A stretch of DNA of 64,000 bases from Alphaproteobacteria bacterium. GTDB taxonomy: Bacteria > Pseudomonadota > Alphaproteobacteria > Rs-D84. Shown piece by piece: positions 10,309 through 18,560 of this stretch (position 1 is its first letter; every line of letters begins with the position of its first letter). A program made the position numbers and the translations under genes. The notes beneath the pieces were generated by a model. That model was not told the origin of the DNA and did not search any database. It saw only the letters and a program-made list of their open reading frames with translations. The stretch lies in assembly GCA_017535105.1 (NCBI GenBank), contig JAFXUI010000004.1:124001-188000 (forward strand), read 5' to 3'.

Positions 10309-11154
10309 ATGGCATTGCCAACATTTACTATGAAACAGTTGATGGAATCTGGCGTTCATTTTGGACACCACACACGTCGCTGGAACCCGTTGATGACACC
10401 GTATGTTTATGGGGTCAAAGATAAAATTCATATCATCAATTTGAATAAAACTGCGCCGTTATTACATCGCGCATTGGTTGCATTGGAAGCAATCACCGCC
10501 GCCGGTGGCAAAGTTTTGTTCGTCGCAACCAAACACCAGGCCAAAGACATCGTCAAAGATGCGGCTGAACGTTGCGGTCAATTTTATGTGAACAATCGTT
10601 GGTTGGGTGGTATGTTGACCAACTGGACAACCGTTTCACAGAGCATTCGCCGTCTGAAAAAGATGGAATCTGACATTGAAAACGCTGAAAAATTGGGCTT
10701 GACCAAGAAAGAAGTCGGCGTTATGACCAAAGAAGTCGCTAAATTACGTGAAGTGTTCGGCGGTATTTTGGAAATGCACGGCACACCACAGGCGATGATC
10801 GTTATTGACGTCCCACGTGAATTGAACGCGGTTCGTGAAGCACGCGTTTTGGACATTCCAACAATCGCAATTTGTGATACAAACGCAAATCCAGAAATGG
10901 TTGATTACCCGGTTCCGGGCAATGATGACGCAGCACGCGCATGCCAATTGTACTGTGATTTGTTCGTAGACGCGATTTTGTCTGGTATTGAAAAACGTTT
11001 GGGCGGTGCAGCCGGTAAAAAGGTCGAATCTGATATGGCGGATGCCGATGAAATCGAAGCAGACGCAAAAGATGCCGAAGCCAAACAAAAAACAAAGAAT
11101 ATGGTTGCACGTGAAACACGTCGCAGCAAATTGGCAGACAAGGCCGACAAATAA
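10309..11154 (+). CDS. rpsB: 30S ribosomal protein S2
   Basis: Small-subunit ribosomal protein of 281 residues. The N-terminus (MKQLMESGVHFGHHTRRWNP) and the RWLGGMLTNW and DxNxNPxxVDYPVPGNDD regions are characteristic of S2. It has a Lys/Glu/Ala-rich C-terminal extension of about 40 residues beyond the conserved core. The start ATG follows AAAGGA. It heads an operon with tsf, the usual pairing, but here a small unknown gene lies between the two. Confidence 0.98.
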   Translation: MALPTFTMKQLMESGVHFGHHTRRWNPLMTPYVYGVKDKIHIINLNKTAPLLHRALVALEAITAAGGKVLFVATKHQAKDIVKDAAERCGQFYVNNRWLGGMLTNWTTVSQSIRRLKKMESDIENAEKLGLTKKEVGVMTKEVAKLREVFGGILEMHGTPQAMIVIDVPRELNAVREARVLDIPTIAICDTNANPEMVDYPVPGNDDAARACQLYCDLFVDAILSGIEKRLGGAAGKKVESDMADADEIEADAKDAEAKQKTKNMVARETRRSKLADKADK

Positions 11155-11180
11155 GGCATCTGTTGAAAAAAGGTTTGGTT

Positions 11181-11495
11181 ATGGGCAAGTGTTATGATGT
11201 TAGAAAACATAATCCAATGGCATTCAATACCAGGGCTTATGTGAAAAGCATCACAACACTGGTTGATAACGAAGGTCATGAACATAATGTAGCATTTGCA
11301 GATGCTTTGGCATCGGAATTTAATGAAATAGTGTTGTTTTATGATTGTGACCCGAAACCAACAAAAGTTCTGGCGTTAGATACATACAGAAGAGAAGTTG
11401 GACCATATGTGAACATCATAAACAATAAAGTGTTTAATGCACATAATCAGGCCGTCAAAGAACTGGAATTAAAAATAAGAAACAATGGGAGATAA
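11181..11495 (+). CDS. Small protein of unknown function between rpsB and tsf
   Basis: A 104-residue soluble protein that I do not recognise. The ATG at 11181 is preceded by AAAAAGG at good spacing; an in-frame TTG six codons earlier is less likely. It is mixed in charge with no signal peptide, no transmembrane segment and only two cysteines. It starts 27 bases after rpsB and ends 2 bases before the tsf ATG, so it is almost certainly cotranscribed and possibly translationally coupled to tsf. rpsB and tsf are normally adjacent, so this is an insertion into a conserved pair. Confidence 0.75.
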   Translation: MGKCYDVRKHNPMAFNTRAYVKSITTLVDNEGHEHNVAFADALASEFNEIVLFYDCDPKPTKVLALDTYRREVGPYVNIINNKVFNAHNQAVKELELKIRNNGR

Positions 11496-11497
11496 AA

Positions 11498-12367
11498 ATG
11501 GCAGAAGTTACAGCAAAATTAATTCAAGAACTGCGTGAAAAAACATCCGCAGGTATGATGGATTGTAAAAAAGCATTGGTTGAAACAAATGGCGATATCG
11601 AAGCCGCAGCCGACTGGTTGCGTCAAAAGGGTATTGTCAAAGCCGCGTCCAAAGCAAGCCGCGTTGCTGCATCGGGCTTGGTCACCGTTGTGAAATGCAA
11701 CGATATGGGCTGTGTGGTTGAAGTCAATGCTGAAACAGACTTTGTTGCGAAAAACGACAAGTTCCAAAAGTTGGTTGCCGATGTCGCAAGCAAGGCTTTG
11801 GAATTGGCGGGTGATTTTGACGCAACCTTGAACGCGGTGAAAGATGACATTGCCGCGACAATCGCAACAATTGGTGAAAATATGAACTTGCGCCGTATCG
11901 CAAAGGTCAACGGTGAACACATCTATTCATATATTCACAACGCTTTGGTTCCGGGTATGGGTCAAATCGGTGTTGCAGTTGCAATCAATGGTGGCAACGA
12001 ACACATTGATGAAATCGGTCCAAAAATTGCTATGCACATTGCGGCAAACAAACCTGAATTTATGACAATCGCTGATGTTAATCCGGCGGCCGTTGAACGC
12101 GAAAAGAAAGTGTTTATTGAATCGGGCGCAACAGCGGGTAAGCCAGAAGCCGTTGTCGAAAAGATGGTCGCGGGTCGTATCAACAAATGGTATGCGGAAT
12201 CTGTATTAGAAGAACAACCATTCGTTATGGATCCAAGCAAGACTGTTAAACAGGTTATCGACGAAGCCGGTGGTAAATTGGCTGGGTTCGCTTATTTTGT
12301 GTTGGGTGAAGGTATTGAAAAACGTTCAGACAACTTGGCGGACGAAGTCGCAAAAATGTTACAGTAA
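11498..12367 (+). CDS. tsf: Translation elongation factor Ts
   Basis: Nucleotide-exchange factor that reloads EF-Tu with GTP; 289 residues, normal for the family. The N-terminal UBA-like module (LIQELREKTSAGMMDCKKALVETNGDIEAAADWLRQKG region) and the NAETDFVAKND motif that contacts EF-Tu are intact. The Shine-Dalgarno GGGAGA lies in the end of the preceding small gene. The operon ends at a hairpin about 27 bases downstream. Confidence 0.98.
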   Translation: MAEVTAKLIQELREKTSAGMMDCKKALVETNGDIEAAADWLRQKGIVKAASKASRVAASGLVTVVKCNDMGCVVEVNAETDFVAKNDKFQKLVADVASKALELAGDFDATLNAVKDDIAATIATIGENMNLRRIAKVNGEHIYSYIHNALVPGMGQIGVAVAINGGNEHIDEIGPKIAMHIAANKPEFMTIADVNPAAVEREKKVFIESGATAGKPEAVVEKMVAGRINKWYAESVLEEQPFVMDPSKTVKQVIDEAGGKLAGFAYFVLGEGIEKRSDNLADEVAKMLQ

Positions 12368-12393
12368 TAACAATTTGTAACCAAATAAAAAAG

Positions 12394-12417
12394 TCCGGCT
12401 TTATCGCCGGATTTTTT
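12394..12417 (+). terminator. Intrinsic terminator after tsf
   Basis: Stem TCCGGC/GCCGGA with loop TTTAT followed by six T. Confidence 0.85.
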
Positions 12418-12427
12418 AATAATAAAC

Positions 12428-12456
12428 TTGCCCAAAAATCAAAACGATGCTATGAT
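12428..12456 (+). promoter_or_regulatory. Promoter of the tyrS operon
   Basis: TTGCCC (12428-12433), 17 bp, TATGAT (12451-12456), about 20 bp before the next start codon. Confidence 0.6.
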
Positions 12457-12476
12457 TTCGCGGGAAAGGAAGAAAA

Positions 12477-12812
12477 ATGAAAAGATACAAGATTACCAAC
12501 GTCGTGTTTGATGAGATGCAGGTAACGGTGACACTTAAAAATGCGGGGGATTTTCGATTGTCGACGGGTGCTTTTTCATCGAAATTAAAGGTTGGCGATA
12601 CGTTTGGAATAATGTATGATAATATACATGGTATTGTTCCGGTGGGATATGTTTATCATGGTATGATAGATTGCGCGATGCCGGGCCTTATGAAATGGAA
12701 TGACCGTATGCGGTACAAGGCAATGGTACGTAAAACGACAAACAAGGAATGGGGTATTATCAGCCCATCAAAACTGATAAAAAGTGCAGTGGTTGCAGAA
12801 CGCGGGAGATAA
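12477..12812 (+). CDS. Small protein of unknown function upstream of tyrS
   Basis: A 111-residue protein with a good Shine-Dalgarno (AAAGGAAG). Not recognised. Alternating hydrophobic and charged residues suggest a compact beta-rich fold, followed by a basic C-terminal part. No export signal or membrane segment. It ends 2 bases before the tyrS start, and the tyrS Shine-Dalgarno (GGGAGA) lies within its last codons, so the two are probably coupled. The short-gene-before-translation-gene arrangement repeats the one seen before tsf. Confidence 0.72.
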   Translation: MKRYKITNVVFDEMQVTVTLKNAGDFRLSTGAFSSKLKVGDTFGIMYDNIHGIVPVGYVYHGMIDCAMPGLMKWNDRMRYKAMVRKTTNKEWGIISPSKLIKSAVVAERGR

Positions 12813-12814
12813 AA

Positions 12815-14029
12815 ATGAAAAACGAATTATTACAAGAATTAGAAGCACGTGGATTTATTAATCAAACGTCAAACATTGACGGTTTGAATGATGCGTTGAA
12901 CAGTGGCAAAATCTGCGCGTATTTGGGTTCGGACCCAACCGCCGATTCATTACACGTTGGCCATTTGGTGCCGGTGATGATGATGCGCTGGTTGCAAAAA
13001 TATGGGCACAAGCCGATTATGTTGGTTGGTGGCGCAACGGGTCGTATTGGTGATCCATCGGGTCGTGATACGGGTCGTCCAATGATGACCGATGAAACGT
13101 TGGCGAAAAATATTGCGGGCCTTAAAAAATCGTATTCTAAATTCTTGAAGTTCGGTGACGGTGCGTCCGATGCGATTATTGTTGATAACTATGATTGGAT
13201 GAAAAATTACAGCCACCTTGATTTCTTGGCGCAATATGGAACTGACTTTACGGTGCCACATATGTTGTCGATGGAAAGTGTTAAACGTCGTTTGGATAAT
13301 GGTATGACGTTTTTGGAATTTAACTATATGACTTTCCAGGCTGTTGACTTTTTAACACTGTATAAAAAATACGGTTGCGTTTTACAGTTGTGTGGCGCGG
13401 ACCAGTGGGGCAACGCCGTTATGGGAATCGAACTTATCCGTAAAAAGTTGGGCAAGGAAGCGTTTGTTTTATCAACATCGCTTATTACCGATTCAAATGG
13501 CAACAAAATCGGAAAATCGGCGGGCAACGCGGTTTGGGTAAATGAAGACAAGGTGTCGGCATATGACTATTACCAATATTTCCGCAATACACCCGATGAT
13601 TTGGTGGAAAAATTCTTGAAGATATTTACCGAAATTCCATTAAAAGAAATCGCCCAGATGTCAAAGTTGCAAGGTTCAGATTTGAATGAAGTAAAGAAAA
13701 AGTTGGCGTTTGCGGCAACTGAAATCGCGCATGGTCGGGACGCGGCAGTCGCGGCGGAAAACGCGGCGGTGGCACTGTTCGGTGGTGGTGGCGATAAAAG
13801 TACTATGCCGACAACAGAAATCAAAATGAACGCGCCGATGGGGATTTTGGACTTCTTATGCTTGGCAGGTTTGTTTGAATCTAAATCCGAAGCGCGCCGT
13901 AATGTAGAACAGGGCGGAATCCAAATTGATGGAAATAAAATTACCGACCCCAAGGCGATGATTTCGCCATCGGACGAAATTATGGTGCAAAAGGGTAAAA
14001 AGGTTTTCTTGCGCGTGATTTGTAAATAA
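12815..14029 (+). CDS. tyrS: Tyrosyl-tRNA synthetase
   Basis: Charges tRNA-Tyr; 404 residues. The class I signature appears as DPTADSLHVGH (HIGH equivalent) and the KMSKS loop as KIGKSAG; tyrosine-pocket residues and a C-terminal S4-like RNA-binding domain (residues about 340-404, SKSEARRNVEQGGIQIDG) are present. I chose the ATG at 12815 over upstream in-frame starts because it follows GGGAGA and matches the family N-terminus. The stop overlaps the next start (TAATG), indicating coupling to the EnvC-like gene. Confidence 0.97.
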   Translation: MKNELLQELEARGFINQTSNIDGLNDALNSGKICAYLGSDPTADSLHVGHLVPVMMMRWLQKYGHKPIMLVGGATGRIGDPSGRDTGRPMMTDETLAKNIAGLKKSYSKFLKFGDGASDAIIVDNYDWMKNYSHLDFLAQYGTDFTVPHMLSMESVKRRLDNGMTFLEFNYMTFQAVDFLTLYKKYGCVLQLCGADQWGNAVMGIELIRKKLGKEAFVLSTSLITDSNGNKIGKSAGNAVWVNEDKVSAYDYYQYFRNTPDDLVEKFLKIFTEIPLKEIAQMSKLQGSDLNEVKKKLAFAATEIAHGRDAAVAAENAAVALFGGGGDKSTMPTTEIKMNAPMGILDFLCLAGLFESKSEARRNVEQGGIQIDGNKITDPKAMISPSDEIMVQKGKKVFLRVICK

Positions 14030-15102
14030 TGAAACGGCTTGTCGCACTGATTGTTGTTTTGTTTGCGTTTGCGCCAATGGCGCATGGTGATGATTTGGCA
14101 AAAATCCAAAACCAGATTGCGCAAACTGAAAAACAAAATCAAGAATTGTCGGTCAAGGTGGCGTCCAGCGAACGCGATATTGCCAAAACAAAAAAGCAGT
14201 TGGTGAAGGCCGCAGACCAGGTCAGCACACTTGAATCACAACGTGCGGAAATTGCGAAAAAAATTGCGGAACTGGATATGCGGATTGATGCGATTACTCG
14301 CGAAATTGAAAAAAATCGCGGGCGAATTTCTGATTCTGCGGCGTCTATTTTGTTTGTCGCGATGCACCCCAGTTTTGATTCTGAAAATATGCACGAATAT
14401 GTTTTGACTTCGGCGGTGTTGACCGGCGCGGCTGACCGTTTTTCCGAAGAAATTGACCGCGCAAATGAACAAATCGAAGAATTAGAATCGGTGCGCAAGG
14501 CGCGTGCGACCGAAAAAGAAAAGTTGGACCGTACCGCAAAAAAGTACACGTCCCAGCGTAATGAATTGGACAAGTTGTTGCGTACGCGTTCGGCACAAAA
14601 TGAAAAGTTGAAAAGCGAGCAGGCGGGTCTGCAAAAAAAGTTACGCGAATTGTCGGCGCGGGCGAAAAGTATTTCCGAGTTGTCGGCGGGGGTTGGTTCG
14701 TCCGAGATGTCCACAGATGCACGTTTTTCACGGCGCAAGTTGAATTTGCCGGTGTCGGGGCGCGTGGTTGTGCGCTATGGTGAAAAGACGGCGTTGGGTT
14801 TGCGGTCTGAGGGGTGGCGTATCCACACACGTGGTGACGCGTTGGTGATGGCGCCGGCGGACGGTGTTGTGAAATTCGCGGACAGTTTCCGCGGCTTTGG
14901 TAAAGTCGTGATTATGTCGCATAAAAACGGATATAATACCGTTATGACTAATTTAGGGTCGGTTGATGTTTTGCCCGAACAGGAAGTTTTGGCGGGCGAA
15001 CCCGTTGGTCGTATGAGCGCGGAAAAACAAGAAATGTATTTGGAAGTTCGGCGCGGTAATGCATCGGTCGATCCGGCACGACTTTTCCGCGATGATAATT
15101 AA
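14029..15102 (+). CDS. EnvC-like murein hydrolase activator (degenerate LytM domain)
   Basis: Periplasmic protein of 357 residues: signal peptide (1-20), a long coiled coil (about 22-230) and a C-terminal LytM/M23 fold (about 240-350). The zinc ligands of active M23 peptidases are missing: the stretch ending YNTVMTNLGS lacks the usual HxH. That is the state of EnvC, which activates cell-wall amidases at the division site instead of cutting peptidoglycan itself. It overlaps tyrS by one base. In many alphaproteobacteria an envC-like gene is followed directly by ctpA; here a convergent phosphotransferase gene sits between them. Confidence 0.87.
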   Translation: MKRLVALIVVLFAFAPMAHGDDLAKIQNQIAQTEKQNQELSVKVASSERDIAKTKKQLVKAADQVSTLESQRAEIAKKIAELDMRIDAITREIEKNRGRISDSAASILFVAMHPSFDSENMHEYVLTSAVLTGAADRFSEEIDRANEQIEELESVRKARATEKEKLDRTAKKYTSQRNELDKLLRTRSAQNEKLKSEQAGLQKKLRELSARAKSISELSAGVGSSEMSTDARFSRRKLNLPVSGRVVVRYGEKTALGLRSEGWRIHTRGDALVMAPADGVVKFADSFRGFGKVVIMSHKNGYNTVMTNLGSVDVLPEQEVLAGEPVGRMSAEKQEMYLEVRRGNASVDPARLFRDDN

Positions 15103-15104
15103 AT

Positions 15105-16031
15105 TTATTTTGCGAATAAGCGTTGTGTGTTGAACATAGCAGCAAGTTGCGCACGCATAAACGCAATTTTCATCATATTATTTTGGATGCTTTTTTCGTT
15201 GCTGGGGTTTGTACGTAAATCATCAGACGCCTTGATAAAACGTCTCAGCGCAATTGCAAGCATTCTGTACATTTTTACTTCTTTCAAGATTTCGTTTTTA
15301 ACACCCGGAATCGCATACAATGATTTATTGTGTAATTTTGCGTATGTTTCATATACCGGTTTGGAAATGTCCAATTCGATGTTCAAAGGCGAGAAAATAT
15401 CGTGGTCAATGACATTATAATCAGAGTCAGCAAAATCGATAAACGATAACAAACTTTGGTCCACATCGTAAAATACATTACCAGAGTTTAAATCGCCATG
15501 CGACATTGCGTCGATTGTCGTATATTCAAACGAGCATACCTTTTCACGAACGTGTGAAATATAGTTGATTTCTTTTTTGGTGAACCAATTGGACATCTTG
15601 TTTTCAATAAATTTGTCCAGTCGTTTTATCTTTAATTCGCTTGATATGTTGTATTTTACCGGCTCGCCCACAGGTTTTAATTCGTTCATATCGACCAAGA
15701 AATTACCAATGCTGTTGCCGATTTCATATTGCTGACGTTTTGTTAATTTGGCGTAAAGTTCGCGTGTTAAAGGTTCGCCAGGGGCGCGTTCTTCCAAAAC
15801 TTGGAATTCGTCATCGTTAACAAATATCATGTTTGGAATGTTATAGACCGGGTTGCCAATTGCGCGAATATCATAAATAGTTTTTTGTGTTTTGTGCTGT
15901 TTTTCAAGCCACTTTTGGCGTTCGGTGTCTGATTTGTTTGGTAACGGGCGTTTCAATACAAAATCATCGCCGTAGTGTACAGCGTATGTTTCATATCCAT
16001 GATATTTCAAATTATTTATTGTATCAGACAT
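15105..16031 (-). CDS. Aminoglycoside/choline phosphotransferase-fold kinase
   Basis: Cytoplasmic protein of 308 residues with the protein-kinase-like APH fold. The catalytic loop reads SHGDLNSGNVFYD (about residues 180-192) and the metal-binding aspartate follows in FIDFADSD; both match the family. The N-terminal lobe has FVLKRP, a plausible ATP-binding lysine. The substrate cannot be told: relatives phosphorylate choline, homoserine, sugars or antibiotics, and housekeeping roles are more common than resistance. The start has AGAGG upstream and its own TTGACA promoter. It is convergent with the EnvC-like gene (2-base gap) and divergent from ctpA. Confidence 0.8.
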   Translation of the reverse strand: MSDTINNLKYHGYETYAVHYGDDFVLKRPLPNKSDTERQKWLEKQHKTQKTIYDIRAIGNPVYNIPNMIFVNDDEFQVLEERAPGEPLTRELYAKLTKRQQYEIGNSIGNFLVDMNELKPVGEPVKYNISSELKIKRLDKFIENKMSNWFTKKEINYISHVREKVCSFEYTTIDAMSHGDLNSGNVFYDVDQSLLSFIDFADSDYNVIDHDIFSPLNIELDISKPVYETYAKLHNKSLYAIPGVKNEILKEVKMYRMLAIALRRFIKASDDLRTNPSNEKSIQNNMMKIAFMRAQLAAMFNTQRLFAK

Positions 16032-16051
16032 TTTTTTGCCTCTATCTGTAT

Positions 16052-16079
16052 ATTATAGACAATAAATATAATTTGTCAA
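16052..16079 (-). promoter_or_regulatory. Promoter of the phosphotransferase gene
   Basis: TTGACA (16074-16079), 16 bp, TATAAT (16052-16057) on the minus strand; near-consensus. Confidence 0.75.
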
Positions 16080-16100
16080 TATTTTTTATTGCGTGTAAAT

Positions 16101-16129
16101 TTGCAATTGTGGGTTTTATGGTGTATCAT
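16101..16129 (+). promoter_or_regulatory. Promoter of ctpA
   Basis: TTGCAA (16101-16106), 17 bp, TATCAT (16124-16129), placed 30 bp before the chosen start. Confidence 0.55.
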
Positions 16130-16159
16130 TATATGTTGAATTTACCAAGGGAAAAGCCT

Positions 16160-17689
16160 ATGTTCAAGAATTTATGTTTATTGTTGGCCTTGATTGTTCC
16201 GGTTGCTTCAATCGCTGCGCCTAAAAATAAAAAGGAAGAACCAATTGTTCATTTAACAGATGCGCAAATCTATGAAGAATTGAAAAAGTTTGCGCTGGTG
16301 TTCGAAACCGCACGTGAAAACTTTGTGGAAGAGGTTGACGAAAAGAAAATGCTGGAAGCCGCAATGAACGGTATGTTGGCGGAATTGGACCCACATTCGT
16401 CATATCTGTCGGCCGATGATTTCAAGGAATTTAATGACAAATCGCACGGTGAATTTGGTGGGTTGGGTATCCAGATTACATCGGATCGTGGTGCCGTACG
16501 TGTTATTTCGCCAATTGATGATACCCCCGCGGCCAAGGCTGGAATTAAAGCGGGTGACTATATTACCCATATTGACGGCGAACAAGTCTTTGATTTGACG
16601 CTGAACCAGGCGGTCAAGAAAATGAAGGGTCGTCCCGGGACCAAGGTTAAATTAACAGTCGTTTCCGATGGTGCGGAACCGCGCGACATTACGTTAAAAC
16701 GCGATATTATCAAGGTTAAATCGGTAAAATTCAGCGATAAAAAGTTGGCAGATGCCGATGATGACGCTCCAAGTATTGGCTATGTACGTATTTCGGACTT
16801 TGGTGCCACAACGACCAAGGAATTAAAAGATGCACTGAAAGAACTGGAAAAGAAAGATGTTGTGGGATACATAATTGACGTGCGTAACAATCCAGGTGGA
16901 TATTTGACGGCGGCAATTGATGTGGCAGATGCTTTCTTGGACAGTGGTGAAATTGTTTCAACACGTGGCAAGGACAAGGCTGATATTGAACGCGCATTCG
17001 CTAAGCCGGGCGATATGGTGAACGGCAAACCGATTGTTGTGCTGATTAATCACGGTTCGGCATCGGCATCGGAAATTCTTGCGGGCGCAATTCAAGACAA
17101 TCACCGCGGTATTGTTATGGGATCGCAAAGTTTCGGCAAGGGCAGTGTACAACAGCAAAAACCATTGGGTGACGGAACCGCAATTCACATTACGATTGCG
17201 CGCTATTACACACCATCGGGTCGTTCGATTCAAAATGAAGGCATTACCCCCGATGTCGAAGTGTTGCAAAGCAAACTGGAAGTTATCGAAAAGAAAGAAA
17301 GTGTTTATTCCGAAGCGTCTTTCAAGAACTCGTTGAAAAATGACGCGGCAAAAAAGAAAGAGAAAAATGCCAAGAAATCGGATAAAGACAATTCCGATGA
17401 TGACGATGATAAAGATTTAACGGACGAAGAAAAAGATGCGCGCGATTATCAATTGCAACGCGGTATGGATATGGTAATTGCTTTGGCGCGGGTCAAGGAC
17501 GGTCTGAAATTTGTGCCGGCAACACCCGAAGATGAACCGGCGGTTGCAAGTGACGATAAAGATAAAAAAGAAGAAGCCAAGTCGGACAAGAAAGATGATA
17601 AGAAAGCCGATACCAAAAAGGATGAAAAAAAGTCCGATACAAAACCGGCGGCAAAATCAGACAAAAAGTCAGATACTAAAAAGAAATAA
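16160..17689 (+). CDS. ctpA: Carboxy-terminal processing protease (S41)
   Basis: Periplasmic serine protease of 509 residues that trims or degrades proteins from their C-terminus. Signal peptide (1-20), PDZ domain (about 85-170, GLGIQI...GDYITHIDG) and S41 catalytic domain. The serine lies in NHGSASASEI and the general-base lysine in SFGKGSVQ; both are intact. The ATG at 16160 follows AAGGGAA and begins a clean signal peptide; in-frame extension further upstream overlaps the divergent gene. The last 120 or so residues are extremely rich in Lys and Asp/Glu with no predicted fold, an unusual tail. Terminated just downstream. Confidence 0.93.
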   Translation: MFKNLCLLLALIVPVASIAAPKNKKEEPIVHLTDAQIYEELKKFALVFETARENFVEEVDEKKMLEAAMNGMLAELDPHSSYLSADDFKEFNDKSHGEFGGLGIQITSDRGAVRVISPIDDTPAAKAGIKAGDYITHIDGEQVFDLTLNQAVKKMKGRPGTKVKLTVVSDGAEPRDITLKRDIIKVKSVKFSDKKLADADDDAPSIGYVRISDFGATTTKELKDALKELEKKDVVGYIIDVRNNPGGYLTAAIDVADAFLDSGEIVSTRGKDKADIERAFAKPGDMVNGKPIVVLINHGSASASEILAGAIQDNHRGIVMGSQSFGKGSVQQQKPLGDGTAIHITIARYYTPSGRSIQNEGITPDVEVLQSKLEVIEKKESVYSEASFKNSLKNDAAKKKEKNAKKSDKDNSDDDDDKDLTDEEKDARDYQLQRGMDMVIALARVKDGLKFVPATPEDEPAVASDDKDKKEEAKSDKKDDKKADTKKDEKKSDTKPAAKSDKKSDTKKK

Positions 17690-17693
17690 AAAA

Positions 17694-17716
17694 CTGGGCG
17701 TTGCCCAGTTTTTTTT
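17694..17716 (+). terminator. Terminator between ctpA and the ClpP-like gene
   Basis: CTGGGC/GCCCAG stem, loop GTT, eight T. Confidence 0.85.
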
Positions 17717-18413
17717 AACGATTGCGACCGTATTTTTTGCTGATAAAGTGTCCATCACGCGTCAGAATCCAATCGGTAAGCCCCTTGTCCAAACATTCTT
17801 GGGCAAACAATTTACCTTTCCATTCTATATTCAGATATTCTTTTATATCTTTTTCGGGCAATCTTGTACATGTTTTGTATAATTCGGCAACTTGTTCGTG
17901 TTTGATATCGTCTATGCGGTCCAGCTCTTCACGTTCGTCAAGGTGTGTTGTAGTACGTGTGCTGCGACCATAATGAATAAAGATTGCCGCGTTGTGCGTC
18001 ATCATGCGATAGCCCGGGGTTCCCTGGATTGCAAGCATACTGGCGGCACTGTCTGCTCTGCCAATAGTGTTTGTGCGAACGATTGCGCCCTTGGCCTTGG
18101 CCAATGAAAACATTGAACCGATAGAATAGCATGTGTTTCTGTCGCCACCACTGGAATTTATGGAAACATCAAATACAAAACGATTTTCTGGTATTTCGTA
18201 TGGAGATTTAATGCTGGCTGATGCCTGTAACAAAACTTCTTGTTGGGGCAATTGACCGATGATTTGTGCCAAATTTCCAATCATTTCTGCACACTGTTCC
18301 ATTTCAATTTTATCAAAAATTTGTACATGACAAATATTACCATTTGGCGCAAAAACAAAGTTTCCGCTTTTTGATTTGTTTAACATTTCAGCAGGTTTAA
18401 TTATGTCCATCAT
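17715..18413 (-). CDS. Divergent ClpP-like serine protease
   Basis: A 232-residue protein with the ClpP/crotonase core. INSSGGDRNT corresponds to the INSPGG loop, GRADSAASMLA to the GQAASM nucleophile loop (with a two-residue insertion) and IFIHYG to the IMIHQP histidine, so serine and histidine are retained. The N-terminal 45 residues and C-terminus do not look like ClpP, and no clpX is adjacent. It may therefore act alone or on a special substrate. The Shine-Dalgarno AAAGGA precedes the paired ATG ATG start. Its upstream neighbour on the same strand is the 1358-residue unknown protein. Confidence 0.72.
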   Translation of the reverse strand: MMDIIKPAEMLNKSKSGNFVFAPNGNICHVQIFDKIEMEQCAEMIGNLAQIIGQLPQQEVLLQASASIKSPYEIPENRFVFDVSINSSGGDRNTCYSIGSMFSLAKAKGAIVRTNTIGRADSAASMLAIQGTPGYRMMTHNAAIFIHYGRSTRTTTHLDEREELDRIDDIKHEQVAELYKTCTRLPEKDIKEYLNIEWKGKLFAQECLDKGLTDWILTRDGHFISKKYGRNR

Positions 18414-18438
18414 GTTTCCTTTTGCTTGGTTGTATGAA

Positions 18439-18466
18439 TATATAACACAAATACGTATTTTGTCAA
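18439..18466 (-). promoter_or_regulatory. Promoter of the ClpP-like gene
   Basis: TTGACA (18461-18466), 16 bp, TATATA (18439-18444) on the minus strand. Confidence 0.65.
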
Positions 18467-18530
18467 GCTGTTTGGTTGAAAAAACACGGTGTTGATAATG
18501 GGGTGGGTAAGTGTTTTGGGTATAAAGAAA

Positions 18531-18555
18531 TAAAAAACGGGGCGTTTGCCCCGTT
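18531..18555 (-). terminator. Terminator of the 1358-residue protein gene
   Basis: AACGGGGC/GCCCCGTT stem with a four-base loop; T-run on the minus strand. Confidence 0.85.
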
Positions 18556-18560
18556 TGTTT

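Noticed and set aside
15105-16031. Antibiotic-resistance aminoglycoside phosphotransferase
   Set aside because: Only the general APH fold is supported; there is no mobile context and no specific resistance signature that I can see.
15887-16159. Long N-terminal extension of CtpA
   Set aside because: It overlaps the divergent phosphotransferase gene and its promoter; the ATG at 16160 starts a proper signal peptide.
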